Positions 6,961 through 13,830 of a DNA stretch of 14,000 bases are shown here, piece by piece; positions within the stretch are counted from its first letter, which is position 1, and every line of letters begins with the position of its first letter. The position numbers were made by a program, and so were the translations under genes. This stretch comes from RUG11237 sp964450185 (GTDB lineage: Bacteria; Bacillota; Clostridia; Lachnospirales; Lachnospiraceae). Below the pieces are notes generated by a model that was not told the DNA's origin, ran no database searches, and saw nothing but the letters and a program-made list of their open reading frames with translations. The stretch covers positions 1-14,000 of the forward strand of contig CAYVCL010000074.1 of assembly GCA_964450185.1 (NCBI GenBank). The letters run 5' to 3'.

Positions 6961-7147
6961 GCCCATGAGAGGGACAGAAGCTTCCTGTGCTGGCGGGAAA
7001 CAACGTTCCAGTGAACTAAGTTTTAAGCCGCACTAGGTTCGTCGCTGGAGGGGCTCCTCACCAAGTGCTTGCTAAAAACTGGATTTCACTTCCACTAAAA
7101 GCGTTTCTTGACCGCCTGCACAGGAAGCTTCTGTCCCTCTCATGGGC
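6961..7147. repeat. 187-bp snapback inverted-repeat element of unknown nature
   Basis: The arms 6961-6990 and 7118-7147 are perfect 30-base inverted copies, extended inward by one mismatch and five more pairs (6992-6996 with 7112-7116). The interior also pairs imperfectly: CTAAGTTTTAAGC (7016-7028) with GCTAAAAACTGG (7071-7082), GCACTAGGT (7030-7038) with ACCAAGTGC (7060-7068), and a tip GGAG-GGG-CTCC (7047-7057). The whole element can therefore fold into one long rod in either strand. Each arm also has an inner dyad around GAAGCTTC. It has no convincing ORF and no clear target-site duplication. It could be a MITE-like mobile remnant, an intergenic repeat, or a structured RNA. It sits between two minus-strand operons. 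Confidence 0.85.
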
Positions 7148-7195
7148 TGTTCTCGGCAAATCTCAAATAAAGAATTGCAACCCTGCTGACTAACA

Positions 7196-7249
7196 CTTGA
7201 AAAGAAACAGCCCTGTGGATGCTTGTGCATCCGACAGAAGGCTGTTTCT
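7196..7249 (-). terminator. Rho-independent terminator of the two-component operon
   Basis: On the minus strand AGAAACAGCC (7249-7240) pairs with GGCTGTTTCT (7212-7203), and inner segments CTGT/ACAG and GGATGC/GCATCC extend it to about 20 bp with a 4-base loop. A T-rich tract (TTTCTTTTC) follows. It starts 24 bp after the kinase stop codon. Confidence 0.9.
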
Positions 7250-7272
7250 GATAGGGTTATAGATAAAATCAT

Positions 7273-9708
7273 TTAGGATTGCTTGCTAAATATTACTGTT
7301 ACCTTAAACAAATCTCCATCGATTTCTACGTGAAACTCCCCGTTCTGGAGTTCTGTAAAGCTTCTGGCTATGGCTAGGCCTAGGCCGCTGCCTTCGGTGT
7401 TTCTGGATACATCGCCTCTTACGAAACGTTCGGTAAGTTGTTCGGCTTCGAAGTTTAGTTCTGTTGCGGATATATTTTTCATGGTGAAAAGAACATTTGC
7501 TTCGCTGTCTATCACTTCCACATATACTCTGGAGCCACTCATGGAGTATTTCAAAGCGTTTACCAGAAGATTTTCTATAACACGATAGGTTCGCTGTGGG
7601 TCCAGACGAAGTACGCATTTTTCTTCCGGTAGGTTCCAGCGGAATATTAAGTCGGAATCCATAATTCTTTCTTCATTTTCCAGACGCACCTGTTTTACCA
7701 GATTTACTAAGTCCACATCTGCATAATGCATTGTAATATTATTGCTGCTTGCCTTGGATACCTCAAATAAGTCTTCTATCAGAACTTTTAAACGCTGTGA
7801 CTTTCTATCCAGTGTGGCAATGTATTCTTTTCTTGTTTCTTCTTCCAGATTTTCATTCTTCAGTAAATCTACATAGGTTATAATGGCAGTCAAAGGAGTT
7901 TTCAAATCATGGGAAACATTTGTAATCAGCTCTGTTTTCATATTCTGGCTTTTTACCTCTTCTTCCACAGCATGTTTAAAGCCTGTTCTAACTTTGGTTA
8001 GTTCCTGCTTCATCGGCTCAAATATCCCAAGATTTTCTGAAACGTCCACATTCAATTCGCCCTGCGCCATATCTGTGACCATAGAAAGAAGTTTGTCGTA
8101 CTGTTCTTTGATTTCCCCCCCTTTCTTCACAAGAAGGAAATACAGTAATATTGTATAAATAATCATCCCAAAAATTCCAAAAAACCAAATACAACAGAAC
8201 AGACACATCACAACAAAATTGGCAGCCAATATTTTTATGACATTCTTCTTCAATCCTTGGTCTGCTTTAATTGTTGTCGCATAAGTGTAACATCTCTTAC
8301 ACTGTTTCAAGATATATTTTATTATATTAACAATAATGCTGTTTTCTTTGATATTTTTTATTGGGTGTAAAATATACGGAAGCACATTGGCAGCTCCCCA
8401 GTATATAACAGCATAAAAGCCCAACCATAAGCCACCATTGATAGCTGCCGGAAGTCTATTTATCATAACTGCTTCTGTTACAAATTCACTGTCCGTCATC
8501 CAGTACTGAATAGCGTCCTTTATTTCCAACATAAAGATATATGGCAGTTCTCCGTCACTATAAAGCATTAACCCCACAAAACCTACTATTAAAATCACTT
8601 CTGTTGGCATTCTAAATATCTGCTGTTTCTTTAATCCTAGAACAGGTATGTTTTGTAAGACTACTGCACCGACAAAAATTAAAATACCAAAGCATAGTGT
8701 AATAATGTAGCAAAGATCATATGCCTGATCGTGGTCCTCATAATAGGCAGAATCTTGCTCCATATTGTAGCCAAATGCTACAACTACTTGGACATCTTTA
8801 ATTTTTGGAAAATTAACAACTGTATTCTTTATTTCTGTAATAGAAAAAACAATATCTTCTTCTATCAATTCCTCGTATTCATTTTCATACCCATCTACTT
8901 CTTTGTATCTTTCTGTTTCTCCCTCGTATTCATCCACTACTTCCACGTATCTTTGAAAAGGCTGCCCTGTTTCTACATTATAAATAACATCCAGATAAGA
9001 TATAAAGTAATCTGCCACCGCCTGTAATTTAACATTCTGCAAATAATTCAAAAAATTTCTTTCTTCCATATTATATTTCGCAGTAACCGACGGATTTCCT
9101 TTTTCGTCAAAATCAATCACCATATAACTCTGATAATTTTCCTTAACATTGGACAAGTCCTTTCCCTCAATAATATCTGCCAAGTCTTCCTGACCACTGG
9201 AAATACAACGCTTCTTATCATACATATAAGTATATGTTTTGTAACCTTCACCTACACTGTAATCCATATGATATACGCTATATAAAATATCTACTAATTC
9301 TTTTGCACTTTTCTCATATTCCTTCTTTTGCTCATCATCAGTCATGCTCTTATATTCTTTATTGTTTTTCAAAAGATATTCTTCCGCACTTAAACCACTA
9401 TACATATTTTCCATCTTATAATTCAGATAATATATATTAGAAATCAAAGACATTTTATCCCGGTCTGTGTAATATCCCAAATCCACCATTGTTTCTTCTT
9501 TTTGTTTCAGAAGTTCTTCCTGCTTTGCTTTCTGACTTTTTTCTCTGATTTTCTGAAGTTCAGGCTCCATACGGTAAGTAACCACGGATACTGCTGTTAC
9601 CAACACGAACACTAGCAAGTAACCTAACCAGACTTTTGTTTTCTTCGGTTCTGTTTCCGTTTTTTCTAATTTCGTTTCTTTTTTATTGTTTTTCCATCTT
9701 ATAGCCAA
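7273..9708 (-). CDS. Large multi-span sensor histidine kinase
   Basis: An 811-residue kinase, far longer than a classical 450-residue sensor. One helix at 26-45 precedes a charged extracytoplasmic domain (about 47-330), rich in Tyr, Glu and Lys. Several more helices follow (about 331-351, 368-384, 425-446, and 490-527 as two). A HAMP-like linker (528-590) leads to the HisKA box NVSHDLKTPLT with phospho-acceptor His600. The ATPase domain has the N-box ENLLVNALKYS (712-722) and the G-box GSGLGLAIA (773-781). The usual DxGxG G1 motif is replaced by MKNIS (743-747), with RFVRGDVSRNTEG following; this variant is known in a Firmicutes kinase group, so it is probably active. The start is a TTG at 9708 with AAAGGTGG 9 bases upstream; the next Met is past the first helix. 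It overlaps the regulator gene by 26 bp, so the two are translationally coupled. The ligand is unknown. Confidence 0.93.
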   Translation of the reverse strand: MAIRWKNNKKETKLEKTETEPKKTKVWLGYLLVFVLVTAVSVVTYRMEPELQKIREKSQKAKQEELLKQKEETMVDLGYYTDRDKMSLISNIYYLNYKMENMYSGLSAEEYLLKNNKEYKSMTDDEQKKEYEKSAKELVDILYSVYHMDYSVGEGYKTYTYMYDKKRCISSGQEDLADIIEGKDLSNVKENYQSYMVIDFDEKGNPSVTAKYNMEERNFLNYLQNVKLQAVADYFISYLDVIYNVETGQPFQRYVEVVDEYEGETERYKEVDGYENEYEELIEEDIVFSITEIKNTVVNFPKIKDVQVVVAFGYNMEQDSAYYEDHDQAYDLCYIITLCFGILIFVGAVVLQNIPVLGLKKQQIFRMPTEVILIVGFVGLMLYSDGELPYIFMLEIKDAIQYWMTDSEFVTEAVMINRLPAAINGGLWLGFYAVIYWGAANVLPYILHPIKNIKENSIIVNIIKYILKQCKRCYTYATTIKADQGLKKNVIKILAANFVVMCLFCCIWFFGIFGMIIYTILLYFLLVKKGGEIKEQYDKLLSMVTDMAQGELNVDVSENLGIFEPMKQELTKVRTGFKHAVEEEVKSQNMKTELITNVSHDLKTPLTAIITYVDLLKNENLEEETRKEYIATLDRKSQRLKVLIEDLFEVSKASSNNITMHYADVDLVNLVKQVRLENEERIMDSDLIFRWNLPEEKCVLRLDPQRTYRVIENLLVNALKYSMSGSRVYVEVIDSEANVLFTMKNISATELNFEAEQLTERFVRGDVSRNTEGSGLGLAIARSFTELQNGEFHVEIDGDLFKVTVIFSKQS

Positions 9709-10393
9709 CGCCCCACACCACCTTTAAATATTTTGGTTCCTTCGGGTTAATTTCGATTTTCTCTCGAATATTTCTTATATGAACCATAATGGTATCTGAG
9801 TTAATTGCTTTTTCGTTCCAAATGCGTTCATAAATTTCATCCGCAGAAAACACCCGTCCGGGATTCCTCATTAATAGTAACAATATTTTATATTCCATTG
9901 GAGTAATCTTTACCGGAACACCATCCACTTTCAATTCTACCGTGTCCTCGTTTAATTCCAAACCGCCAATGGTATAGATTTTTTCCGTATTTTCTTTTTC
10001 TCCGGTTTTTACCATATCCAGATATCTTCCATACCGCCTTAAGTGAGAATTCACTCTTGCCAACAATTCTAACGGGGTAAATGGTTTCGTCACGTAATCG
10101 TCTGCGCCCATGTTTAATCCCATAATCTTATCTACTTCTTCTGATTTTGCTGAAAGCATAATTACCGGAAAATCATGATGTTTTCTCAACTCCATCACCA
10201 TATGAATTCCATCCATTCGCGGCATCATTACATCCACAATGGCAAGGTGAATTTCTTCTTTTTCAATAACTTCCAAGCCCTGTATACCATCTTCAGCTTT
10301 GCTCACTTCGTATCCCTGGTTTTTCAGATAGATTTCTATACCGTCCCTTATTTCTTTATCATCTTCTACTACCAGTACATGATATTTATCCAT
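9683..10393 (-). CDS. OmpR-family response regulator
   Basis: A 236-residue transcription factor. The receiver domain (1-122) has the acidic pocket Glu10-Asp11-Asp12, the phospho-acceptor Asp54 in AIVDVMMPRMDG, the switch Ser81 in VIMLSAKS and the conserved Lys103 in DDYVTKPFTPLEL. The C-terminal winged helix (about 133-236) has the standard ITPMEYKILLLLMRNPGRVFS...RIW, then the recognition region DTIMVHIRNIREKIE and the wing KVVWGVGYKME. The ATG has AGAGGAG 9 bases upstream. It is the first gene of the operon and overlaps the kinase by 26 bp, so His600 of that kinase is its evident partner. Divergent transcription from the LRR gene at 10729 makes that gene a candidate target, as well as autoregulation; neither is proven by the sequence. 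Confidence 0.95.
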   Translation of the reverse strand: MDKYHVLVVEDDKEIRDGIEIYLKNQGYEVSKAEDGIQGLEVIEKEEIHLAIVDVMMPRMDGIHMVMELRKHHDFPVIMLSAKSEEVDKIMGLNMGADDYVTKPFTPLELLARVNSHLRRYGRYLDMVKTGEKENTEKIYTIGGLELNEDTVELKVDGVPVKITPMEYKILLLLMRNPGRVFSADEIYERIWNEKAINSDTIMVHIRNIREKIEINPKEPKYLKVVWGVGYKMEKQ

Positions 10394-10438
10394 TCGTTCT
10401 CGCTCCTCTTTACTGTTTCCTAAATTTATTCCTTTGAG

Positions 10439-10467
10439 ATTTTATCACGTCCCCTTTCTTTCCTCAA
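10439..10467 (-). promoter_or_regulatory. Promoter of the two-component operon
   Basis: On the minus strand TTGAGG (10467-10462), a 17-base spacer, then TAAAAT (10444-10439) with the extended TGA just before it. It lies about 46 bp before the response regulator start. Confidence 0.68.
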
Positions 10468-10620
10468 CTTTTAAATTTTAGCTGTGCTATATAGCCTGAG
10501 TATAGTTTATGATGCGTTTCTAAAGGGAGCGTGCAGAAAAAACTTAAAAATTTCTAAATAAGTATAAATATTTTTTAGAAAACCGGTACTTTTGATATAG
10601 TATTCGTCCCATTAGGTATT

Positions 10621-10629
10621 TGCTATAAT
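10621..10629 (+). promoter_or_regulatory. Extended -10 promoter of the plus-strand LRR gene
   Basis: TGCTATAAT is a consensus -10 with TGn; no -35 match is seen at 16-18 bases upstream, so it may depend on an activator (inference). Predicted start near 10636 leaves a leader of about 93 bases. Confidence 0.6.
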
Positions 10630-10655
10630 CCTTTTGTATTTGAAAACATACAATT

Positions 10656-10699
10656 TCACACAAAAAGTGTGACACCTATGCTGCTTGATGAGTAGCATA
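10656..10699 (+). promoter_or_regulatory. Two leader hairpins upstream of the LRR gene
   Basis: TCACAC (10656-10661) pairs with GTGTGA (10667-10672) around five A residues. TATGCTGC (10677-10684) pairs with GTAGCATA (10692-10699) with one wobble and a 7-base loop. They lie just upstream of the AAGGAG site (10717-10722). There is no T-tract, so they are not terminators. They could stabilise the mRNA, or the dyads could be protein-binding sites in the DNA. No known riboswitch was recognised. Confidence 0.5.
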
Positions 10700-10728
10700 T
10701 ACCAGAACATATTAAAAAGGAGAAAGTT

Positions 10729-13074
10729 ATGAAGAAAAAGTTATTGGCAATTATGCTTCTTGTGAACGTTTCGTTGGTGAACATATACACACCAGTTCTG
10801 AGTGAAGCTGCCACATTTGTGGATAAGCAGACAGAAATTAATGCTTCCACTATTACTTGGGGAGAATATGAATTCACAACAGATGGAAAGATTTTGGAAT
10901 ACCTCGGGCATTGCGAAAATATAGAAATACCTGAAGTGATAACCAAAACAATCAATGGAGAACTTCAAGAAATTCGAATCACATCCATTGGTAGTACTGC
11001 GTTTTGGGGATGTGATGAAGTTACCAGTATTACCATACCTGCTTCTGTTTCTTCCATTGCCTCTGGAGCATTTCAAAGATGCGAGAATTTGACAACTGTT
11101 ACTGTTTCTGAAGACAATTCTTACTTCAAAAGTATTGATGGTGTAGTATACTCAAAATCCGGAGATAGCATTTTAATTTGTCCACCGGGAAAAACAGAGG
11201 TTACTATTGAAAACGTTACTTCCATTGGGGAGCTTGCATTTGAGTACTGTAAAAATTTGACCAACATCACCATTCCAAGTTCTGTTAAAACTATTAGTTA
11301 TGATGCGTTTAGTTATTGCACCGGTTTAACTGATATTACTATTCCAAACTCGGTTACTTACATCGATACCGAAGCGTTTCAAGGATGCTCTAATTTAACT
11401 ACTATTACTATTCCGAACTCTGTTACCCATATTGGTGATGGTGCTTTTTCCTATTGCGACAACTTAACCGAAATAGCAATTCCAAATTCAGTTACCAGCT
11501 TGGGGCATGGAGTATTTACAGATTGCAAAAACTTAACCAGTATTAGTCTGCCAGCTTCCATTACCTCTTTGAGTGGTACATTTCATGGCTGTAGCAGTAT
11601 TACAGATATTTCATTCATAGATTCTGTTTCTACTATTGGAACATATGCATTTGGGTATTGCGATGGATTAACAAACATTACCATTCCAGACTCTGTCACT
11701 CACATTGGCAATAGTGCCTTTAGATATTGTAGGAAGTTAACAGATGTTATCATTCCAAATTCCGTCACTTCTATAAATGATTTTGCATTTGCAGATTGCG
11801 ACAACTTAACTAATGTTACCATACCCAAATCAGTTACTTGCATTTATGGTAATACATTTATGAATTCCCCTGATAGCTTGACACTTCACGGATATGTAGG
11901 TTCTGTTGCTGAAACTTTTGCAAAAGAATATGGTATTAATTTTGTAGCGATTCCTGAACCGACTAGTACCCCGGTTCCGACTGTTGAGCCTACCAGCACT
12001 CCAGTTCCGACTGTGGCTCCTACCAGTACTCCGGTTCCGACTGTTGAGCCTACCAGTACTCCAGTTCCGACTGTTAAGCCTACCAGTACCCCGGTTCCGA
12101 CTGTTGAGCCTACCAGTACCCCGGTTCCGACTGCTGAACCTACTAGTACTCCAGTTCCGACTGTTGAGCCTACCAGTACTCCAGTTCCGACTGCTGAACC
12201 TACTAGTACCCCGGTTCCGACTGCTGAACCTACCAGTACTCCAGCTCCGACTGCTGAACCTACTAGTACTCCGGCTCCTACTGCCGAACCTACTAGTACT
12301 CCGGCTCCAGTGAAAGTAAATAAAATCACCTTAGCTCAGACAAAACGTACTATGTATGTGGGTGAAGCCTTCGCTTTAACAACTACTGTTTCACCTGCAA
12401 ACGCAGCAAACAAAGCTGTAACCTATGCAAGTTCTAATCCATCCGTAGCAACCGTAGATGCAAATGGAAAAATTGCCGCTAAAAAACCAGGTACCACTGT
12501 AATCACAGTAAAAGCAAAAGACGGTAGCGATGCTATTGCCACATGCACCATTAATGTTGGTTACAAAATCGTTTATAAATTAAACGGCGGTACAAATAAC
12601 AAAACCAACCCATCTGTATATACCAAAGCTACAAATGTGAAATTAGCAGCACCTACCAAAGCGGGTTATACATTTGAAGGCTGGTACACCACTAAGAATT
12701 TTAAATCCAGTTCCAAAATAACTACTATTTCTAAAAAATCAACAGGAACTAAAACAGTATACGCAAAATGGAAAAAGGTAACAAAACCTTCCAAAGCAAC
12801 TTTAAACACTGTAAAAGCCGGAAAATCCGCTTCTCTCACAGCCAACGTGAAAAAGGTTAAAGGTGCAAAAGGCTACCAGTTTGTAATCGCAACAGATAAA
12901 AAGTTTAAAAAGAATGTACAGACATACACAACTACAAAAACTTCTTACAAATTCAAAGGATTAAAGAAGAAAACTACTTATTATGTAAAGGTACGCGCCT
13001 ACAATCTTGACTCCACAGATTCAAAAATCTATGGTTCTTACAGCAAAGTTAAAAGCGTAACAATCAAAAAATAA
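10729..13074 (+). CDS. Secreted BspA-like leucine-rich repeat protein with PTSTPVPT linker, BIG2, Listeria-Bacteroides-type repeat and FN3-like domains
   Basis: A 781-residue exported protein. Residues 1-28 are a signal peptide (MKKKLLAIMLLVNVSLVN..., cleavage near SEAA). About 40-400 form BspA-type LRRs of about 23 residues (NLTNITIPNSVTSI...AF..C), with a SEDNSYFKSIDGVVYS insert typical of the family. Residues 410-527 are 11 full and one partial copy of the 10-residue unit EPTSTPVPTV. Residues 528-611 are a BIG2 domain (ITLAQTKRTMYVGE...ASSNPSVATVDANGKI). Residues 612-684 match the Listeria-Bacteroides/InlB B-type repeat (YKLNGGTN...AGYTFEGWYTT...VYAKWKK). Residues 685-781 are FN3-like and very Lys-rich (GAKGYQFVIATDKKFKK...TTYYVKVRAYN). 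No LPXTG motif or C-terminal anchor is present; the basic C-terminus may bind the wall (inference). AAGGAG lies 6 bases before the ATG. It is likely an adhesin or surface-interaction protein. Confidence 0.9.
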   Translation: MKKKLLAIMLLVNVSLVNIYTPVLSEAATFVDKQTEINASTITWGEYEFTTDGKILEYLGHCENIEIPEVITKTINGELQEIRITSIGSTAFWGCDEVTSITIPASVSSIASGAFQRCENLTTVTVSEDNSYFKSIDGVVYSKSGDSILICPPGKTEVTIENVTSIGELAFEYCKNLTNITIPSSVKTISYDAFSYCTGLTDITIPNSVTYIDTEAFQGCSNLTTITIPNSVTHIGDGAFSYCDNLTEIAIPNSVTSLGHGVFTDCKNLTSISLPASITSLSGTFHGCSSITDISFIDSVSTIGTYAFGYCDGLTNITIPDSVTHIGNSAFRYCRKLTDVIIPNSVTSINDFAFADCDNLTNVTIPKSVTCIYGNTFMNSPDSLTLHGYVGSVAETFAKEYGINFVAIPEPTSTPVPTVEPTSTPVPTVAPTSTPVPTVEPTSTPVPTVKPTSTPVPTVEPTSTPVPTAEPTSTPVPTVEPTSTPVPTAEPTSTPVPTAEPTSTPAPTAEPTSTPAPTAEPTSTPAPVKVNKITLAQTKRTMYVGEAFALTTTVSPANAANKAVTYASSNPSVATVDANGKIAAKKPGTTVITVKAKDGSDAIATCTINVGYKIVYKLNGGTNNKTNPSVYTKATNVKLAAPTKAGYTFEGWYTTKNFKSSSKITTISKKSTGTKTVYAKWKKVTKPSKATLNTVKAGKSASLTANVKKVKGAKGYQFVIATDKKFKKNVQTYTTTKTSYKFKGLKKKTTYYVKVRAYNLDSTDSKIYGSYSKVKSVTIKK
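11956..12309 (+). repeat. 30-nt tandem repeat, about 12 copies, coding the Thr/Pro linker
   Basis: In-frame 30-base units code for (E/A/K)PTSTP(V/A)PT(V/A). There are eleven full copies and a final 24-base partial. The last three units read PAPTA or PAP rather than PVPTV, and synonymous changes (CCG/CCA/CCT, AGT/AGC) vary from unit to unit. A multiple of three keeps the frame after slippage, so linker length can vary without loss of the C-terminal domains. Confidence 0.95.
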
Positions 13075-13085
13075 ATTTAGCTACT

Positions 13086-13136
13086 AAAAAGATATCCCTA
13101 AAACCTCCCTTATAAGAGGCTTCGGGGATATTTTTT
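13086..13136. terminator. Bidirectional terminator between convergent genes
   Basis: ATATCCC (13092-13098) pairs with GGGATAT (13125-13131), with an inner CCTC/GAGG stem around TTATAA. A T-run follows on the plus strand (13131-13136), and on the minus strand a CTTTTT tract (13091-13086). It begins about 11 bases after the LRR gene stop and also lies beyond the stop of the convergent gene ending at 13161, so it probably serves both. Confidence 0.82.
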
Positions 13137-13160
13137 ATATAACAAATACCTTTCCTGATT

Positions 13161-13670
13161 TTAAGGGGCTGAAAATACTCTGCCATTTGGCGGATTGTAA
13201 GTAAATGCCACAAAAGCAAGCGTCATTAGAACAATAAGTATGGTCACCACCATTTTATACCTTTTGGAGTACTCCTTTTCTGCTCCAAAATAACTAATAC
13301 AAAATCCAATTATCACACTAACATAATATATAACAATATCTACCGCCGAATAATGTCTTCCCAAAATACCTGTATAACCATAGTACAAAAAAGGGATTGC
13401 AAAAGTACCTACTAGAATTCCGGTAAATCCGCTCCATAAAATTTCTGGAAATTCTGTTTTTAACTGGTAATATTCAAATATTACATATAGCAGCATCGGA
13501 AAAAACAAGAGCTTCATATGTTCCCAAACTGATTCACTTACCGGCGTAAACAAGCCTACAATTACATTCTGACCCGACCAATCATATGCAAAATGCAACA
13601 AGGTTCCCAAAATACTTACTAAAATCACTCCAACAACCGTATAGATTAATAGTTTTTGATTATAACGCAA
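13161..13670 (-). CDS. DUF6512-like small integral membrane protein
   Basis: A 169-residue protein with five predicted membrane helices (about 8-26, 52-68, 79-98, 108-129 and 139-158). The conserved-looking blocks GTLLHFAYDWSG (22-33) and PVSESVWEHMKLLFFP (43-58) are the pattern I associate with the DUF6512 family, whose function is unknown. His and Glu in both blocks (His26, Glu46, Glu50, His51) may be functional sites inside the membrane; this is inference. The start is a TTG at 13670 with AAGGTGA a few bases upstream; an ATG just upstream (in AAATGTAA) is immediately followed by a stop, so TTG is the only good choice. It is convergent with the LRR gene and appears monocistronic. Confidence 0.78.
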   Translation of the reverse strand: MRYNQKLLIYTVVGVILVSILGTLLHFAYDWSGQNVIVGLFTPVSESVWEHMKLLFFPMLLYVIFEYYQLKTEFPEILWSGFTGILVGTFAIPFLYYGYTGILGRHYSAVDIVIYYVSVIIGFCISYFGAEKEYSKRYKMVVTILIVLMTLAFVAFTYNPPNGRVFSAP

Positions 13671-13699
13671 ATAATCACCTTACATTTTCTTTTGCTTTA

Positions 13700-13705
13700 A
13701 TTATA
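13700..13705 (-). promoter_or_regulatory. Possible -10 of the DUF6512-like gene
   Basis: A perfect TATAAT on the minus strand lies 30 bp before the TTG start, but no recognisable -35 or TGn is present. An inverted repeat CATAAG-N13-CTTATG (about 13711-13735) overlaps the -35 area and could be an operator. Confidence 0.35.
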
Positions 13706-13764
13706 CGAAAACATAAGATGATTATTCTTACTTATGGCAATATTTCGAGGTTTTTGGTAGAGAA

Positions 13765-13795
13765 AAAGATACTACACATTAAGCATAGTATCTTT
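13765..13795 (-). terminator. Rho-independent terminator of the partial hydrolase gene
   Basis: A perfect 10-bp stem, AAAGATACTA (13795-13786 on the minus strand) with TAGTATCTTT (13774-13765), has an 11-base loop and is extended by T residues to a run of five. It lies about 36 bp past the stop codon at 13831-13833. Confidence 0.75.
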
Positions 13796-13830
13796 AATCA
13801 ACTTGTTATTTGTCTGCTTTAAACTAGAAG

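Larger units (their letters stand above)
10394..10728. promoter_or_regulatory. Divergent intergenic region between the two-component operon and the plus-strand LRR gene
   Basis: This 335-bp gap has no gene. It holds the minus-strand promoter (10439-10467), a 10-bp palindrome GCTATATAGC (10486-10495), an AT-rich inverted repeat TTTCTAAA/TTTAGAAA (10551-10558 and 10574-10581), the plus-strand extended -10 (10621-10629) and two leader hairpins. Two AACTTNNAAATTT direct copies (near 10466 and 10540) could be regulator half-sites, but this is weak because the region is so AT-rich. Confidence 0.5.

Noticed and set aside
6848..7036. Plus-strand 62-codon frame
   Set aside because: It overlaps the PspA operon promoter and the left arm of the inverted repeat; coding appearance comes from the repeat only.
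7072..7272. Minus-strand 66-codon frame containing MRGTEASCAGG
   Set aside because: It spans the kinase terminator and the right arm of the 6961-7147 inverted repeat; the same peptide appears on the plus strand in the other arm (6848-7036). No ribosome site or protein-like composition.
9683..9708. Possible frameshift or gene fusion at the regulator-kinase junction
   Set aside because: The regulator ends normally after its wing motif and the kinase has its own ribosome site and TTG start; a 26-bp overlap is ordinary for such pairs.
11956..12309. Possible CRISPR-like array
   Set aside because: Units are directly contiguous with no spacers and lie in frame inside a coding region.
11886..12329. 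Minus-strand 147-codon Val/Gly repeat frame and a plus-strand Leu/Pro-rich frame at 11984-12313
   Set aside because: Both are shadows of the 30-nt tandem repeat, which is open in several frames because it lacks stop codons; no ribosome sites.
10729..13074. Sortase-anchored surface protein
   Set aside because: No LPXTG-like motif, hydrophobic segment or charged tail of sorting-signal type at the C-terminus.
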